A DNA stretch of 33,171 nt from Sedimentisphaerales bacterium (GTDB taxonomy: Bacteria; Planctomycetota; Phycisphaerae; Sedimentisphaerales; Anaerobacaceae): NCBI GenBank assembly GCA_030611315.1, contig JAUWPZ010000028.1, forward strand, positions 1-33,171, read 5' to 3'. Each line of letters starts with the position of its first letter. The stretch's first letter is position 1. The translations under genes and the position numbers were made by a program. A model generated the notes under the pieces. The model worked only from the letters and a program-made list of their open reading frames with translations, did no database searches and was not told the origin of the DNA. Below are positions 7,980 through 15,530 of the stretch, one piece after another.

Positions 7980-8147
7980 ATGTCGGGAAAAGATAGGATT
8001 AGCCGGCGCCGGTTCATTAAAAGAGCGCCCGCTAAAATGGGACACTGTTCACAAAGTGTTTCTCGCTGGCCCCGGAGCCGGCCGTTTGCTTTGGCGTCCC
8101 ATGCGCAGCCTATGGCATCTGTAAACTTTTTACAGAAAGGAGATTGA
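7980..8147 (+). pseudogene. Remnant of a Tat leader from a lost Gfo/Idh-type gene
   Basis: A 55-codon frame starts at an ATG preceded by aaggaa and encodes MSGKDRISRRRFIKRAPAK, a textbook twin-arginine n-region (S-R-R-x-F-I-K). It is very like the starts of the Gfo/Idh proteins at 8151 (NRRQFLKRA) and 27685 (TRRRFIKKA). The hydrophobic part of a Tat signal never follows. Instead the frame runs into a palindromic element (8037-8102), continues with unrelated residues, and stops four bases before the next start codon. The likeliest reading is a decayed or truncated oxidoreductase gene whose body is gone. A real small protein is less likely. Confidence 0.55.
8037..8102. repeat. 66-bp palindromic element with terminal and inner inverted repeats
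   Basis: The ends atgggac (8037-8043) and gtcccat (8096-8102) are perfect 7-bp inverted repeats. Inside are two more stems: acact/agtgt (8042-8046 and 8055-8059) and gctggc/gccggc (8065-8070 and 8077-8082, one G-T pair). The three-stem plan resembles the cloverleaf-like element at 15321-15372. It sits exactly where the Tat-leader remnant stops resembling its relatives. Confidence 0.45.
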
Positions 8148-8150
8148 AAA

Positions 8151-9461
8151 GTGTCTCAAAAGAAAAGCATTAATACATTAGGCATTAATCGACGTCAGTT
8201 CCTCAAAAGAGCAACCGGTATCACGGCGGGCGCACTGACATTTCCATATATTGTCTCTTCGTCGGCGTTGGGAAGAGACGGCAGCGTTGCCCCAAGCAAT
8301 CGTCTCGTGATGGGCTGCATCGGTGTGGGCAGCATGGGCTCGGGCGATATGCGAGGCTTCCTCGGCAAAAAGGAGGTACAGGTTGTTGCCGTTTGCGATA
8401 TCGACAGGGGCAAGCGCGACAACGCCAAGAAAACCGTGGACGGCAGATACAAGAACAGTGATTGCAAGACTTATTTAGATTTCCGCGATATTATTTACCG
8501 TGATGATATCGATTTGCTCTCGTTAGCATTGCCGGACCAGTGGCATTCTATCCCTGCGGTTATGGGGGCCCGCGCCGGCAAGGATATCCACGCCCAGAAG
8601 CCTCTGGCCCGCACTATCCGTGAAGGTCGGGCTATTTGTGATGCGGTGAAACGCTACGGCCGAATCTGGCAGACCGGAAGCCAGCAGCGGTCGGGCGGAA
8701 ACTTCCACCGCGCCTGCGAGCTGGTACGAAACGGGCGAATTGGTAAGGTGTATAAGGTTGAGGTGGGTCTGCCTACCGGAGGAAGCTCCGACAATAAACC
8801 GGTCCAGCCGGTCCCCGATGGTGTTGACTGGGACTTCTGGCTCGGCCCGGCCCCCTGGGTGCCGTACAGAGGCATTATGCACTGGAACTGGCGGTGGATG
8901 ATGGACTACTCCGGCGGACAGCTTACCGACTGGGCGGGCCATCATATCGATATCGCGCACTGGGGCATGGACCTCGAGCGTACCGGCCCGGTCGAAATCG
9001 AAGGCAAAGGCGAGTATCCCAAAGACGGCATCTACGACGTGCCGATGACGTATAATTTCACCTGCAAGTACGCCAATGGCATTGTAATGACCGTCGCCAA
9101 TAACAAGCAAATCCCCCAGGGTACGAAATGGACCGGCGACAAGGGCTGGGTCTATGTCAAACGCGGCAAGCTCGAGGCCGACCCAAAGAGCGTTCTCGAT
9201 GAGGTAATCGGCCCCAACGAGACTCATTTGTACGAAAGCCGCGACCACAAGCAAAACTTCCTGGACTGCGTAAAGAGCCGTAAAGAGACAATCGCACCCG
9301 CAGAAATCGGACATCGCTCTATCAGCGTGGGACTGCTCGGCGAAATCGCAATGCTCACCGAGGAAAAACTAAAATGGGACCCCGATAAAGAGCTATTCGT
9401 TAATAATGAGCGCGCCAACAGGTATCTGTCAAGGCCGATGCGCAGCCCCTGGTCCGCCTGA
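8151..9461 (+). CDS. Tat-exported Gfo/Idh/MocA family oxidoreductase
   Basis: The start is a GTG behind aaaggag. The 436-residue protein has a twin-arginine signal (INRRQFLKRA at about 12-21, then a weakly hydrophobic stretch to about 42). It is thus expected to be folded with its cofactor before export. A Rossmann fold follows, with GVGSMG at 58-63 and VCDIDRGK at about 81-88. The family EKP motif reads AQKP (148-151): the lysine is kept and the glutamate replaced by glutamine. The C-terminal domain has HHIDIAHWG and ends in RPMRSPW, as does the protein at 27685, its closest relative here. Family members use bound or free NAD(P) to oxidise or reduce sugars; the substrate is unknown. The ThuA gene starts 73 bases later. 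Confidence 0.88.
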   Translation: MSQKKSINTLGINRRQFLKRATGITAGALTFPYIVSSSALGRDGSVAPSNRLVMGCIGVGSMGSGDMRGFLGKKEVQVVAVCDIDRGKRDNAKKTVDGRYKNSDCKTYLDFRDIIYRDDIDLLSLALPDQWHSIPAVMGARAGKDIHAQKPLARTIREGRAICDAVKRYGRIWQTGSQQRSGGNFHRACELVRNGRIGKVYKVEVGLPTGGSSDNKPVQPVPDGVDWDFWLGPAPWVPYRGIMHWNWRWMMDYSGGQLTDWAGHHIDIAHWGMDLERTGPVEIEGKGEYPKDGIYDVPMTYNFTCKYANGIVMTVANNKQIPQGTKWTGDKGWVYVKRGKLEADPKSVLDEVIGPNETHLYESRDHKQNFLDCVKSRKETIAPAEIGHRSISVGLLGEIAMLTEEKLKWDPDKELFVNNERANRYLSRPMRSPWSA

Positions 9462-9534
9462 GGCGGATAAAATCGATTATCGCAAACGAGTTGTTTCGGA
9501 AACAGATGTTGGAGAAAAACGAAAGGGCCTGAAA

Positions 9535-10440
9535 ATGGATAAGATACTAAAACTGATTGGTGTTGTACTTGTTTGTGCAGTGTGCGTATGGCTGTTTGTG
9601 AGCACGCTGCAGGCGGCTTCACCGAAGGAGCTGCGTAAGCTCAAGCCCGAGGAGATTGAGAAGATAACGGCGGCATTGCCTTCGAGGGCGGCTGTCAAGC
9701 CGGCCAAGCCGCGGAAACTGCTCGTATTCTGGCGGTGCGAAGGATTCTTCCATAAGTCAATACCCGTGGGCAACAAGGCGCTGGAGCTTATGGGCAAGAA
9801 AACAGGCGCGTACGAGGCGGTGATTACGGACGACTACTCGGTATTCACGCCGGAGAAACTCAAGCAGTTCGATGCGATATGCCTGAACAATGCGACCGGG
9901 TTGAAATTTGACCCCAAAGAAACGCCCGATAGATGCGAGGCCCTGATGGATTTCGTCAAGAGCGGCAAGGGTATTGCGGGTATTCACGCTGCGACGGACA
10001 ATTTTAAGAAGTGGCCTGCAGGCGAAGAAATGATGGCCTGTAAATTTACCGCCCATCCCTGGGGCAGCGGCGGAACCTGGGCGATTAAGATTGATGAGCC
10101 CGACCATCCGCTTATGGCGCCCTTTAAGGGTAAGGGCTTTAAGATAAAGGATGAGATTTACCGAACGGACCCGCCGCTGTATTCGCGGGACAAGCAGCTT
10201 GTCCTTATGAGCCTGGATATGAGCGACCCGGCTACGAAATCGAAGGCGTCCAAGCCGACGGATGCGGATACCGGTATCAGTTGGGTCAAGAACGTGGGCA
10301 AAGGACGGTTATTCTACTGCTCGCTGGGACACAACGACCAAATTTACTGGAACCCGGCAGTGTTGCGGCATTATCTGGCGGGCATTCAGTTTGCTTTTGG
10401 TGATTTGAAAGTCGATACGAAACCGAAAACCTTAAGATAG
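9535..10440 (+). CDS. Exported ThuA-like protein
   Basis: I place the start at ATG 9535, behind aaaggg and directly ahead of a signal peptide (residues 1-27, LIGVVLVCAVCVWLFVST, cut near LQA). The frame extends upstream to 9406, but that part overlaps the previous gene and lacks signal character. The 301-residue product has the ThuA (PF06283) glutamine-amidotransferase-like fold: KLLVFWRCEGFFHKSIP at about 63-79, LNNATGLKF, GKGIAGIHAATDNF, and a late GRLFYCSLGHNDQIYW. ThuA proteins are associated with trehalose or other disaccharide use and occur beside PF06439 and Gfo/Idh genes in planctomycetes. Their chemistry is not settled. A HEAT-repeat gene follows after 19 bases, so the two are probably one operon. 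Confidence 0.85.
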   Translation: MDKILKLIGVVLVCAVCVWLFVSTLQAASPKELRKLKPEEIEKITAALPSRAAVKPAKPRKLLVFWRCEGFFHKSIPVGNKALELMGKKTGAYEAVITDDYSVFTPEKLKQFDAICLNNATGLKFDPKETPDRCEALMDFVKSGKGIAGIHAATDNFKKWPAGEEMMACKFTAHPWGSGGTWAIKIDEPDHPLMAPFKGKGFKIKDEIYRTDPPLYSRDKQLVLMSLDMSDPATKSKASKPTDADTGISWVKNVGKGRLFYCSLGHNDQIYWNPAVLRHYLAGIQFAFGDLKVDTKPKTLR

Positions 10441-10459
10441 TTCTGGAAAGGGTTCAGAA

Positions 10460-11158
10460 ATGGAACAGTTACTGGAGAAAGTAAAGACCTACGATTGGGG
10501 CCAAAGCCGCACCGCGCTGACCGAGCTGAGTGAGCTCGTGAAGAAGTCGCACGGCAACGCCGCGGAACTGAGCAAATACGAGAAAGGTATGCTTGGCGTG
10601 CTTAAGTCGGACGCAAAACGGGCCGGTAAGCAGTTTATCTGCAGGCAATTGAGCATTATCGGCACCGAGCGGTCCGTACCAGCTTTGGCTTCAATGCTGG
10701 CAGGCGAAGAGACCTCCGATATGGCAAGATATGCCCTGGAGCGCATACCCGGCGAAGCCGTCGATGATGCATTGCGAAAGGCTGTGCCGAAGACAAAAGG
10801 CAAGATAAAGGTCGGCATAATCAACTCGCTGGGTCAGCGCGGCGACAAGAAGTCGGCCAAAGCGCTAAGCGGGCTGGTCGGCAGTTCCGACAAGATGATA
10901 GCCGGCGCCGCTGCCGCCGCTCTGGGACATATTGGCGGCTCCGATGCTTCAAAAGCGCTGGCAAAGGCCAAGGACGCCGCTGCCGGCAAATTGCGGAATA
11001 TCGTTCTCGATGCTTATCTCAAGTGTGCCGACCGGATGGTGGCCGGTGGTAACAAGATTGGGGCTTTAAGCATATACAAGGAACTTCAGAAAAAAGATAT
11101 GCCGACGCCTATCCGTACCGCTGCCCTGCGTGGTATAGTTAATGCGACAAAAAGGTAG
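10460..11158 (+). CDS. HEAT-repeat protein without signal peptide
   Basis: The 232-residue product starts at an ATG behind aaaggg, 19 bases after the ThuA gene, and ends nine bases before the next HEAT-repeat gene. It consists of helical HEAT-like units, for example VPALASMLAGEETSDMARYA, SAKALSGLVGSSDKMIAG and AAAALGHIGGSDASKALAKA, each with the usual A-L-x-x-L/I-G core. There is no signal peptide, in contrast with its two neighbours. That is odd, because ThuA proteins of planctomycetes can carry HEAT repeats in the same chain. This gene may be a split-off partner or a cytosolic scaffold. No enzymatic motif is seen. Confidence 0.75.
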   Translation: MEQLLEKVKTYDWGQSRTALTELSELVKKSHGNAAELSKYEKGMLGVLKSDAKRAGKQFICRQLSIIGTERSVPALASMLAGEETSDMARYALERIPGEAVDDALRKAVPKTKGKIKVGIINSLGQRGDKKSAKALSGLVGSSDKMIAGAAAAALGHIGGSDASKALAKAKDAAAGKLRNIVLDAYLKCADRMVAGGNKIGALSIYKELQKKDMPTPIRTAALRGIVNATKR

Positions 11159-11167
11159 GGGCAAAAA

Positions 11168-12592
11168 ATGAGAACCAGGTGCGCCGGTTTTGAGCACTCA
11201 AAACATGGGTTACTTGCTTTTTTGCTCTTGTGCTCTTTTGCTTTTTGCTGCGCTGCCTCCGAGCAGCCGCAGGATGACGCCCTTGCAATCGTCCTCGATG
11301 TACTCAAGAGCAACGACCAGGAGATGCAGGCTGTTGCCATAGCAATGGTCAAGGAAATTCCCGGGACGGAAATGACGAAAGCCTTGGCCAAAGAGCTGCC
11401 GAATCTTTCGGCTAAAAGCCAGGTCCAGTTGCTCTCGGCGCTGGCCGACCGTGGTGATTCTGTTGCTCTGCCTGCTGTTGTCACTGCTGCAAAAGCCAAA
11501 GATGCATCTGTTCGTACCGCGGCATTGAAGGCATTGGGCCAATTAGGTAATGTCTCGAATGTTACCCTTCTGGCACAAATGGCGGCGGAGACCACAGGCG
11601 CCGAACAAAAGGCCGCCCGCGAGAGTCTATATCGGCTGCGAGGCGCGGAAGTTGATAAGGCGATTCTGGACCGAATCCCGAAGGCTGATTCAAAGGCGAA
11701 AGTTGAGCTGATTAGCGCTCTGGGAGAACGCAGCACTTATGCGGGCGTGAAGACTTTATTGGAAACCGCAAAGGACCCCGACCGCAAGGTTCGAGTCGAA
11801 TCATTCAAGACTCTAAAAGTCATCGCAAAGCCGGAGGATTTGCCTGTGCTGGTTGCTCTTCTACTCAATTTACGAAGCTCCTCCGACCGCACAGAGGCCG
11901 AAAAAACCGTCGCTGCCGTCGCTCACAAAATCGATGGACACAACCGCCAGGCACAGGCCGTGTTGGCTGTGCTGCCTTCGGTCAAAGACGTCAAGAAGCG
12001 GTCCTCTTTGCTGAGTGTGCTCGGAAGGATAGGGGACAACAGCGCTTTGCCTTCGCTTCGCAAAGAGCTGAGCAGCAAAGAGGCCGATATTCGCACCGCT
12101 GTTATCCGTTCGCTCTCTGCCTGGCCTGCTCCTGAACCAATCTCCGACCTGCTGAACATAGCGGAGAATTCCGACAATCAGATACATCGAATTCTGGCCC
12201 TGCGGGGCTTTGTCCGCCTGCTTGGGATTGATAGTGAACGGTCTGCAAAAAAGACGACTGAAATGTACGCCAAGGCAATGAGCCTGGCGCCGAATCCAAT
12301 GGAAAAGAAAGGTGTGCTATCGGGACTGGCCGAGGCGAAATCTCTCGACGCGATGCAAATGGCGGCGGATTACCTGAAGGACAAGAGCTTGCAGGCCGAG
12401 GCGGAAGTTGCCGTTGTTAAAATCGCCCGGGGAATCTACGACAGCGCTGCCGAGAAGGATAAGATCAACCTGGCAAAACCGGTCAAAGAGTTGTTGGAAA
12501 AGGTTGTTAAAATAACAAAAACAGATTTGCTCAGTCAACAGGCACAAGAGTTGATTAAAAAATATTCAGCCTTGGATGTGCAGGTGAAATAG
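11168..12592 (+). CDS. Exported HEAT-repeat protein
   Basis: The 474-residue protein starts at an ATG after aggggc. Residues about 14-30 (LLAFLLLCSFAFCCAA) form a signal peptide. The rest is an array of HEAT-like helical pairs spanning roughly 40-440. Clear units are QLLSALADRGDSVALPAVV, AALKALGQLGNVSNVTLLAQ and SLLSVLGRIGDNSALPSLRK, spaced about 30-40 residues apart. HEAT arrays are solenoid scaffolds and no catalytic residues are evident. As the third gene of the ThuA-HEAT-HEAT unit, it may present or hold partner enzymes outside the cytoplasm; this is inference from context. About 150 bases separate it from the next gene, including a cctttcgtcaaagg hairpin at 12674-12687. Confidence 0.78.
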   Translation: MRTRCAGFEHSKHGLLAFLLLCSFAFCCAASEQPQDDALAIVLDVLKSNDQEMQAVAIAMVKEIPGTEMTKALAKELPNLSAKSQVQLLSALADRGDSVALPAVVTAAKAKDASVRTAALKALGQLGNVSNVTLLAQMAAETTGAEQKAARESLYRLRGAEVDKAILDRIPKADSKAKVELISALGERSTYAGVKTLLETAKDPDRKVRVESFKTLKVIAKPEDLPVLVALLLNLRSSSDRTEAEKTVAAVAHKIDGHNRQAQAVLAVLPSVKDVKKRSSLLSVLGRIGDNSALPSLRKELSSKEADIRTAVIRSLSAWPAPEPISDLLNIAENSDNQIHRILALRGFVRLLGIDSERSAKKTTEMYAKAMSLAPNPMEKKGVLSGLAEAKSLDAMQMAADYLKDKSLQAEAEVAVVKIARGIYDSAAEKDKINLAKPVKELLEKVVKITKTDLLSQQAQELIKKYSALDVQVK

Positions 12593-12740
12593 TAGAAGAA
12601 TTGTAAGTTTTGTCGACCTTTGCCCGGTTGGCAAAATTTGAGACCGGACAATTGAAAGCCGGTTTGTTGCAGCCCTTTCGTCAAAGGAGTGTCGGCTTCA
12701 ATCAAATGGTTGGATTGGTTATTTTACAGGAGAATAAACT

Positions 12741-13859
12741 ATGATTGAACAGTTGAAGAAGAGGAAAACATTTAAGTGTCGCCTTGAAATTCAAGGCTGC
12801 AAGGCCATCACTCTAATATCGATTCTCATTTGTTTATCTCTGATGCTTTCTTCCTGCACCGGCCCTGCAGGACCTGCAGGAAACCAACTCATCCAGGAGG
12901 CAAAAGATTCAATCCAGAGCGCAGATAACGCTATGGGGGACTGGCAGGGAAGCTGGACGCTGGATGACGGAACCGATTCCGGGCCGCTCGTAGCACAGGT
13001 GATAGCCCTGGGTAAGGGTGAGTATCGAGCCAATTGTCTTGAAGAATTTGACAAGCGCGCCACACCTCCGGGGCTTAATGGGCGGCTCGACGGCGAGACC
13101 GTGCGATTTACGGGAAAAGCCATAAGTGACAGGTTTGAGTATGTGCAAGGGAAAATTGAAGGTGGTAAGTTCACGGGGACTTTCAGCAGGCCGGAAGAAA
13201 AGGGCAGCTTTGCTTTGAAAAAAGTAATTCGCCTTTCGCCCACATTGGGAGCCAAACCGCCGAAAGGCGCTATTGTGCTTTTCGATGGCACAAACTTCGA
13301 CCAATGGAAACATCCGAAGAAAAAGGAGGGTGAAGACGAGGTAAAATGGGAGCTGACCGAAGGTCGTGCAATGCGGCCCAGGCGAGGCGCCGGCTCGATT
13401 ATCACGAGGAGACAATTTGCCGATGTCAAGCTGCATATTGAATTTCGCACGCCGTTTCAGCCGGAAAAACGCGGCCAGGGACGCGGTAACAGTGGCGTGT
13501 ACCTCCAGGGCAGATACGAAGTGCAGGTGCTTGATAGCTATGGCCTCGAAGGCAAGAGTAACGAATGCGGCGGTATCTACGGCGTAAAGGAGCCTCTTGT
13601 GAATATGTGTGCTCCGCCGACGCAGTGGCAGACTTACGATATTACTTTCCACGCGCCGCGTTTCGACGGCAACGGTAAAATGAAAAGCAAGCCAACCTTG
13701 ACGGTATATCACAACGGCGTATTGGTCCACGATAAGACCGAAGCCGGAGGTGCGACGACAGCCTCGTTGGGAGGTGATGCGGCCAAGCCCGAAGGCATAT
13801 ATCTTCAGGACCACGGCAATCCCGTCCGGTACCGCAACATTTGGGTGGTTGAATTATAA
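12741..13859 (+). CDS. PF06439 (DUF1080) lipoprotein with N-terminal accessory domain
   Basis: The 372-residue protein starts at an ATG behind aggag. A long n-region leads into a hydrophobic stretch and a lipobox L-S-S-C with Cys39, so it should be membrane-anchored. A short GPAGPAGN segment follows. Residues about 65-165 form a small beta-rich domain (GDWQGSWTLDDGTDSGPL, then KIEGGKFTGTFSRPEEKGSF) that I cannot assign. Residues about 178-372 are a PF06439 domain: IVLFDGTNFDQWKHP, GRGNSGVYLQGRYEVQVLDS, and NHGNPVRYRNIWVVEL-like closing strands (here DHGNPVRYRNIWVVEL). It closely parallels the C-terminal domain of the 3669 protein. PF06439 is associated with cleavage of 3-keto-glycosides. It directly precedes three tandem Gfo/Idh genes, which would supply such keto-sugars. 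Confidence 0.87.
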   Translation: MIEQLKKRKTFKCRLEIQGCKAITLISILICLSLMLSSCTGPAGPAGNQLIQEAKDSIQSADNAMGDWQGSWTLDDGTDSGPLVAQVIALGKGEYRANCLEEFDKRATPPGLNGRLDGETVRFTGKAISDRFEYVQGKIEGGKFTGTFSRPEEKGSFALKKVIRLSPTLGAKPPKGAIVLFDGTNFDQWKHPKKKEGEDEVKWELTEGRAMRPRRGAGSIITRRQFADVKLHIEFRTPFQPEKRGQGRGNSGVYLQGRYEVQVLDSYGLEGKSNECGGIYGVKEPLVNMCAPPTQWQTYDITFHAPRFDGNGKMKSKPTLTVYHNGVLVHDKTEAGGATTASLGGDAAKPEGIYLQDHGNPVRYRNIWVVEL

Positions 13860-13967
13860 CATGCTGAATTCGTCGAGTTTCGGTTTTGGATATGAATGTT
13901 TGGAATAATAGTTTTGGATAATAATTAAAGATTTCAACAATATAGTTTGTTTTTTAAGGAATGTAAT

Positions 13968-15320
13968 ATGAAAAACCGGAAAAAAACAACTAAGCAGCAG
14001 ACAAGGATGTCTCGGCGCGATTTTATAGGGGCCGCTACGGCTGTGGCGGCCTTTACGGTTGTGCCGCGAGGCGTGCTGGGAGGTCCGGGCAATGTCCCAC
14101 CCAGCGAAAAGCTCAATATAGCGGGCGTCGGGGTCGGCGGTATGGGCAAGAGCAACGTCAGGGCATGTAAGGGCGAAAACATTGTTGCGCTCTGTGACGT
14201 GGATGAGAGCTATGCCGGTAAGGTTTTCCAAGAGTATCCCAATGCCAAAAAATGGAGCGATTACCGTAAGATGCTCGACCAGCAAAAAGATATTGACGCG
14301 GTGATTGTGGCCACTCCGGACCATACCCACGCGGTTATTGCTATGGCGGCGATGAAGCGGGGCAAACACGTTTATGTCCAGAAACCGCTGACACGCACGG
14401 TCTATGAGGCTCGTATGCTGACAGAAGCGGCCCGCAAGTACAAAGTCGCCACCCAGATGGGCAACCAGGGCCATTCGGGCGAAGGGGTCCGCCTGATATG
14501 TGAATGGAGCTGGGCCGGCGCCATCGGCCCGGTCCGCGAGGTGCATGCCTGGACCAACAGGCCTGTTTGGCCCCAGGGCATTGATAGGCCACCCGAAACG
14601 CCTGATGTGCCGTCCACGCTGAACTGGGACCTTTGGGTTGGGCCCTCACCGATGAGGCCGTATCACCCGGCTTATTTGCCGTTCAAATGGCGAGGCTGGT
14701 GGGATTTCGGCGGCGGGGCGCTGGCGGATATGGCCTGTCACGTAATCGACCCGGTCTTCTCGGCCCTTAAACTGGGCTATCCAATCACTGTTGAAGCCTG
14801 TGCGACCAAGGTGAATAAAGAAACTTTCCCCCACGCCTCTATCGTGCGTTTCGAGTTCGGCGGCAGGGGCGATATGCCCGCAGTTAAGCTGCACTGGTAT
14901 GACGGCGGTATGAAGCCGGCGCGGCCGGATGCCCTGGAGCCGAACCGCAAGTTGGGACAGGCCAGCAGCAATGTGTTCTTTATCGGCGACAAGGGCGTAT
15001 TGAGGTGTGGCGAGTACGGCGACAGCCCGCGGCTGATACCCGAAAGGAGAATGAAGGAATACAACCGTCCGCCCAAGACCCTTCCAAGGATAGAGGGCAG
15101 TCACGAGCAGAACTGGATAGACGCCTGCAAGGGCGGTGTGCCGGCATGCTCGAACTTCGACTACTCGGGCCCGCTGACCGAAACCGTTGTGATGGGCAAT
15201 CTTTCTCTTCGCCGCTTAGGCAGGAAACTGACGTGGGACGGCCAGAATATGAAGATTACTAACGACGACGAAGCCAACGAATACGTCAACTTGCCGTATC
15301 GCAAGGGCTGGTCGCTTTAG
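13968..15320 (+). CDS. Tat-exported Gfo/Idh/MocA oxidoreductase, tandem copy 1
   Basis: I choose ATG 13968, seven bases after aagga; an upstream TTG at 13947 has no ribosome site. The 450-residue protein has a twin-arginine signal ([16 protein letters not shown] at about 14-29, then [10 protein letters not shown]). A Rossmann motif GVGVGGMG lies at 53-60. The EKP motif reads VQKP (137-140). The C-terminal half contains [30 protein letters not shown] and the catalytic-region histidine in CHVIDP. It is the first of three tandem paralogues (with 15531 and 16945) sharing the same signal type. A 152-bp stretch is nearly identical to the next copy. Substrate unknown; a glycoside or sugar is expected. 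Confidence 0.88.
   Translation: MKNRKKTTKQQTRMSRRDFIGAATAVAAFTVVPRGVLGGPGNVPPSEKLNIAGVGVGGMGKSNVRACKGENIVALCDVDESYAGKVFQEYPNAKKWSDYRKMLDQQKDIDAVIVATPDHTHAVIAMAAMKRGKHVYVQKPLTRTVYEARMLTEAARKYKVATQMGNQGHSGEGVRLICEWSWAGAIGPVREVHAWTNRPVWPQGIDRPPETPDVPSTLNWDLWVGPSPMRPYHPAYLPFKWRGWWDFGGGALADMACHVIDPVFSALKLGYPITVEACATKVNKETFPHASIVRFEFGGRGDMPAVKLHWYDGGMKPARPDALEPNRKLGQASSNVFFIGDKGVLRCGEYGDSPRLIPERRMKEYNRPPKTLPRIEGSHEQNWIDACKGGVPACSNFDYSGPLTETVVMGNLSLRRLGRKLTWDGQNMKITNDDEANEYVNLPYRKGWSL
14490..14641 (+). repeat. Near-identical tract shared with 16050-16201 (copy A)
   Basis: Aligned by eye at a constant offset of 1560 bases, this tract differs from 16050-16201 at five positions in 152, while the coding sequence on either side diverges at once. 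The sharp borders suggest gene conversion between the tandem oxidoreductase genes. Confidence 0.7.
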
Positions 15321-15372
15321 TGTGGCACGGCCATCTTGGCCGTGTTTTCACGGGCTGGAAGCCCGTGCCACA
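15321..15372. repeat. Cloverleaf-like palindromic repeat element
   Basis: Outer arms tgtggcacgg (15321-15330) and ccgtgccaca (15363-15372) are perfect inverted repeats. They enclose two further perfect 8-bp hairpins, cacggcca/tggccgtg (15326-15333 and 15337-15344) and cacgggct/agcccgtg (15349-15356 and 15360-15367). It begins at the first base after the stop of the preceding gene. The structure is typical of small interspersed palindromic repeats and might also end transcription or stabilise mRNA. Confidence 0.65.
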
Positions 15373-15530
15373 CCAAGATAGCGCTTTAATGAGTTGCTTG
15401 GCTAAACACATACTCTTGCCCGTGTTCTTGTGGTTCGAACCTGATGAGGTCTTTTGTTCTAAAGCTAAGACGAGGGCGAACGATTGGAGATGAAAAGCGC
15501 AGGTTTGGTGTAAATTAGGGAACCTTAATT

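Noticed and set aside
9406-9534. Upstream extension of the ThuA frame to an ATG at 9406
   Set aside because: It overlaps the end of the previous oxidoreductase, while the internal ATG at 9535 directly precedes a signal peptide and has a ribosome site.
13947-13967. TTG start for tandem oxidoreductase copy 1
   Set aside because: No ribosome site precedes it, while ATG 13968 follows aagga at seven bases.
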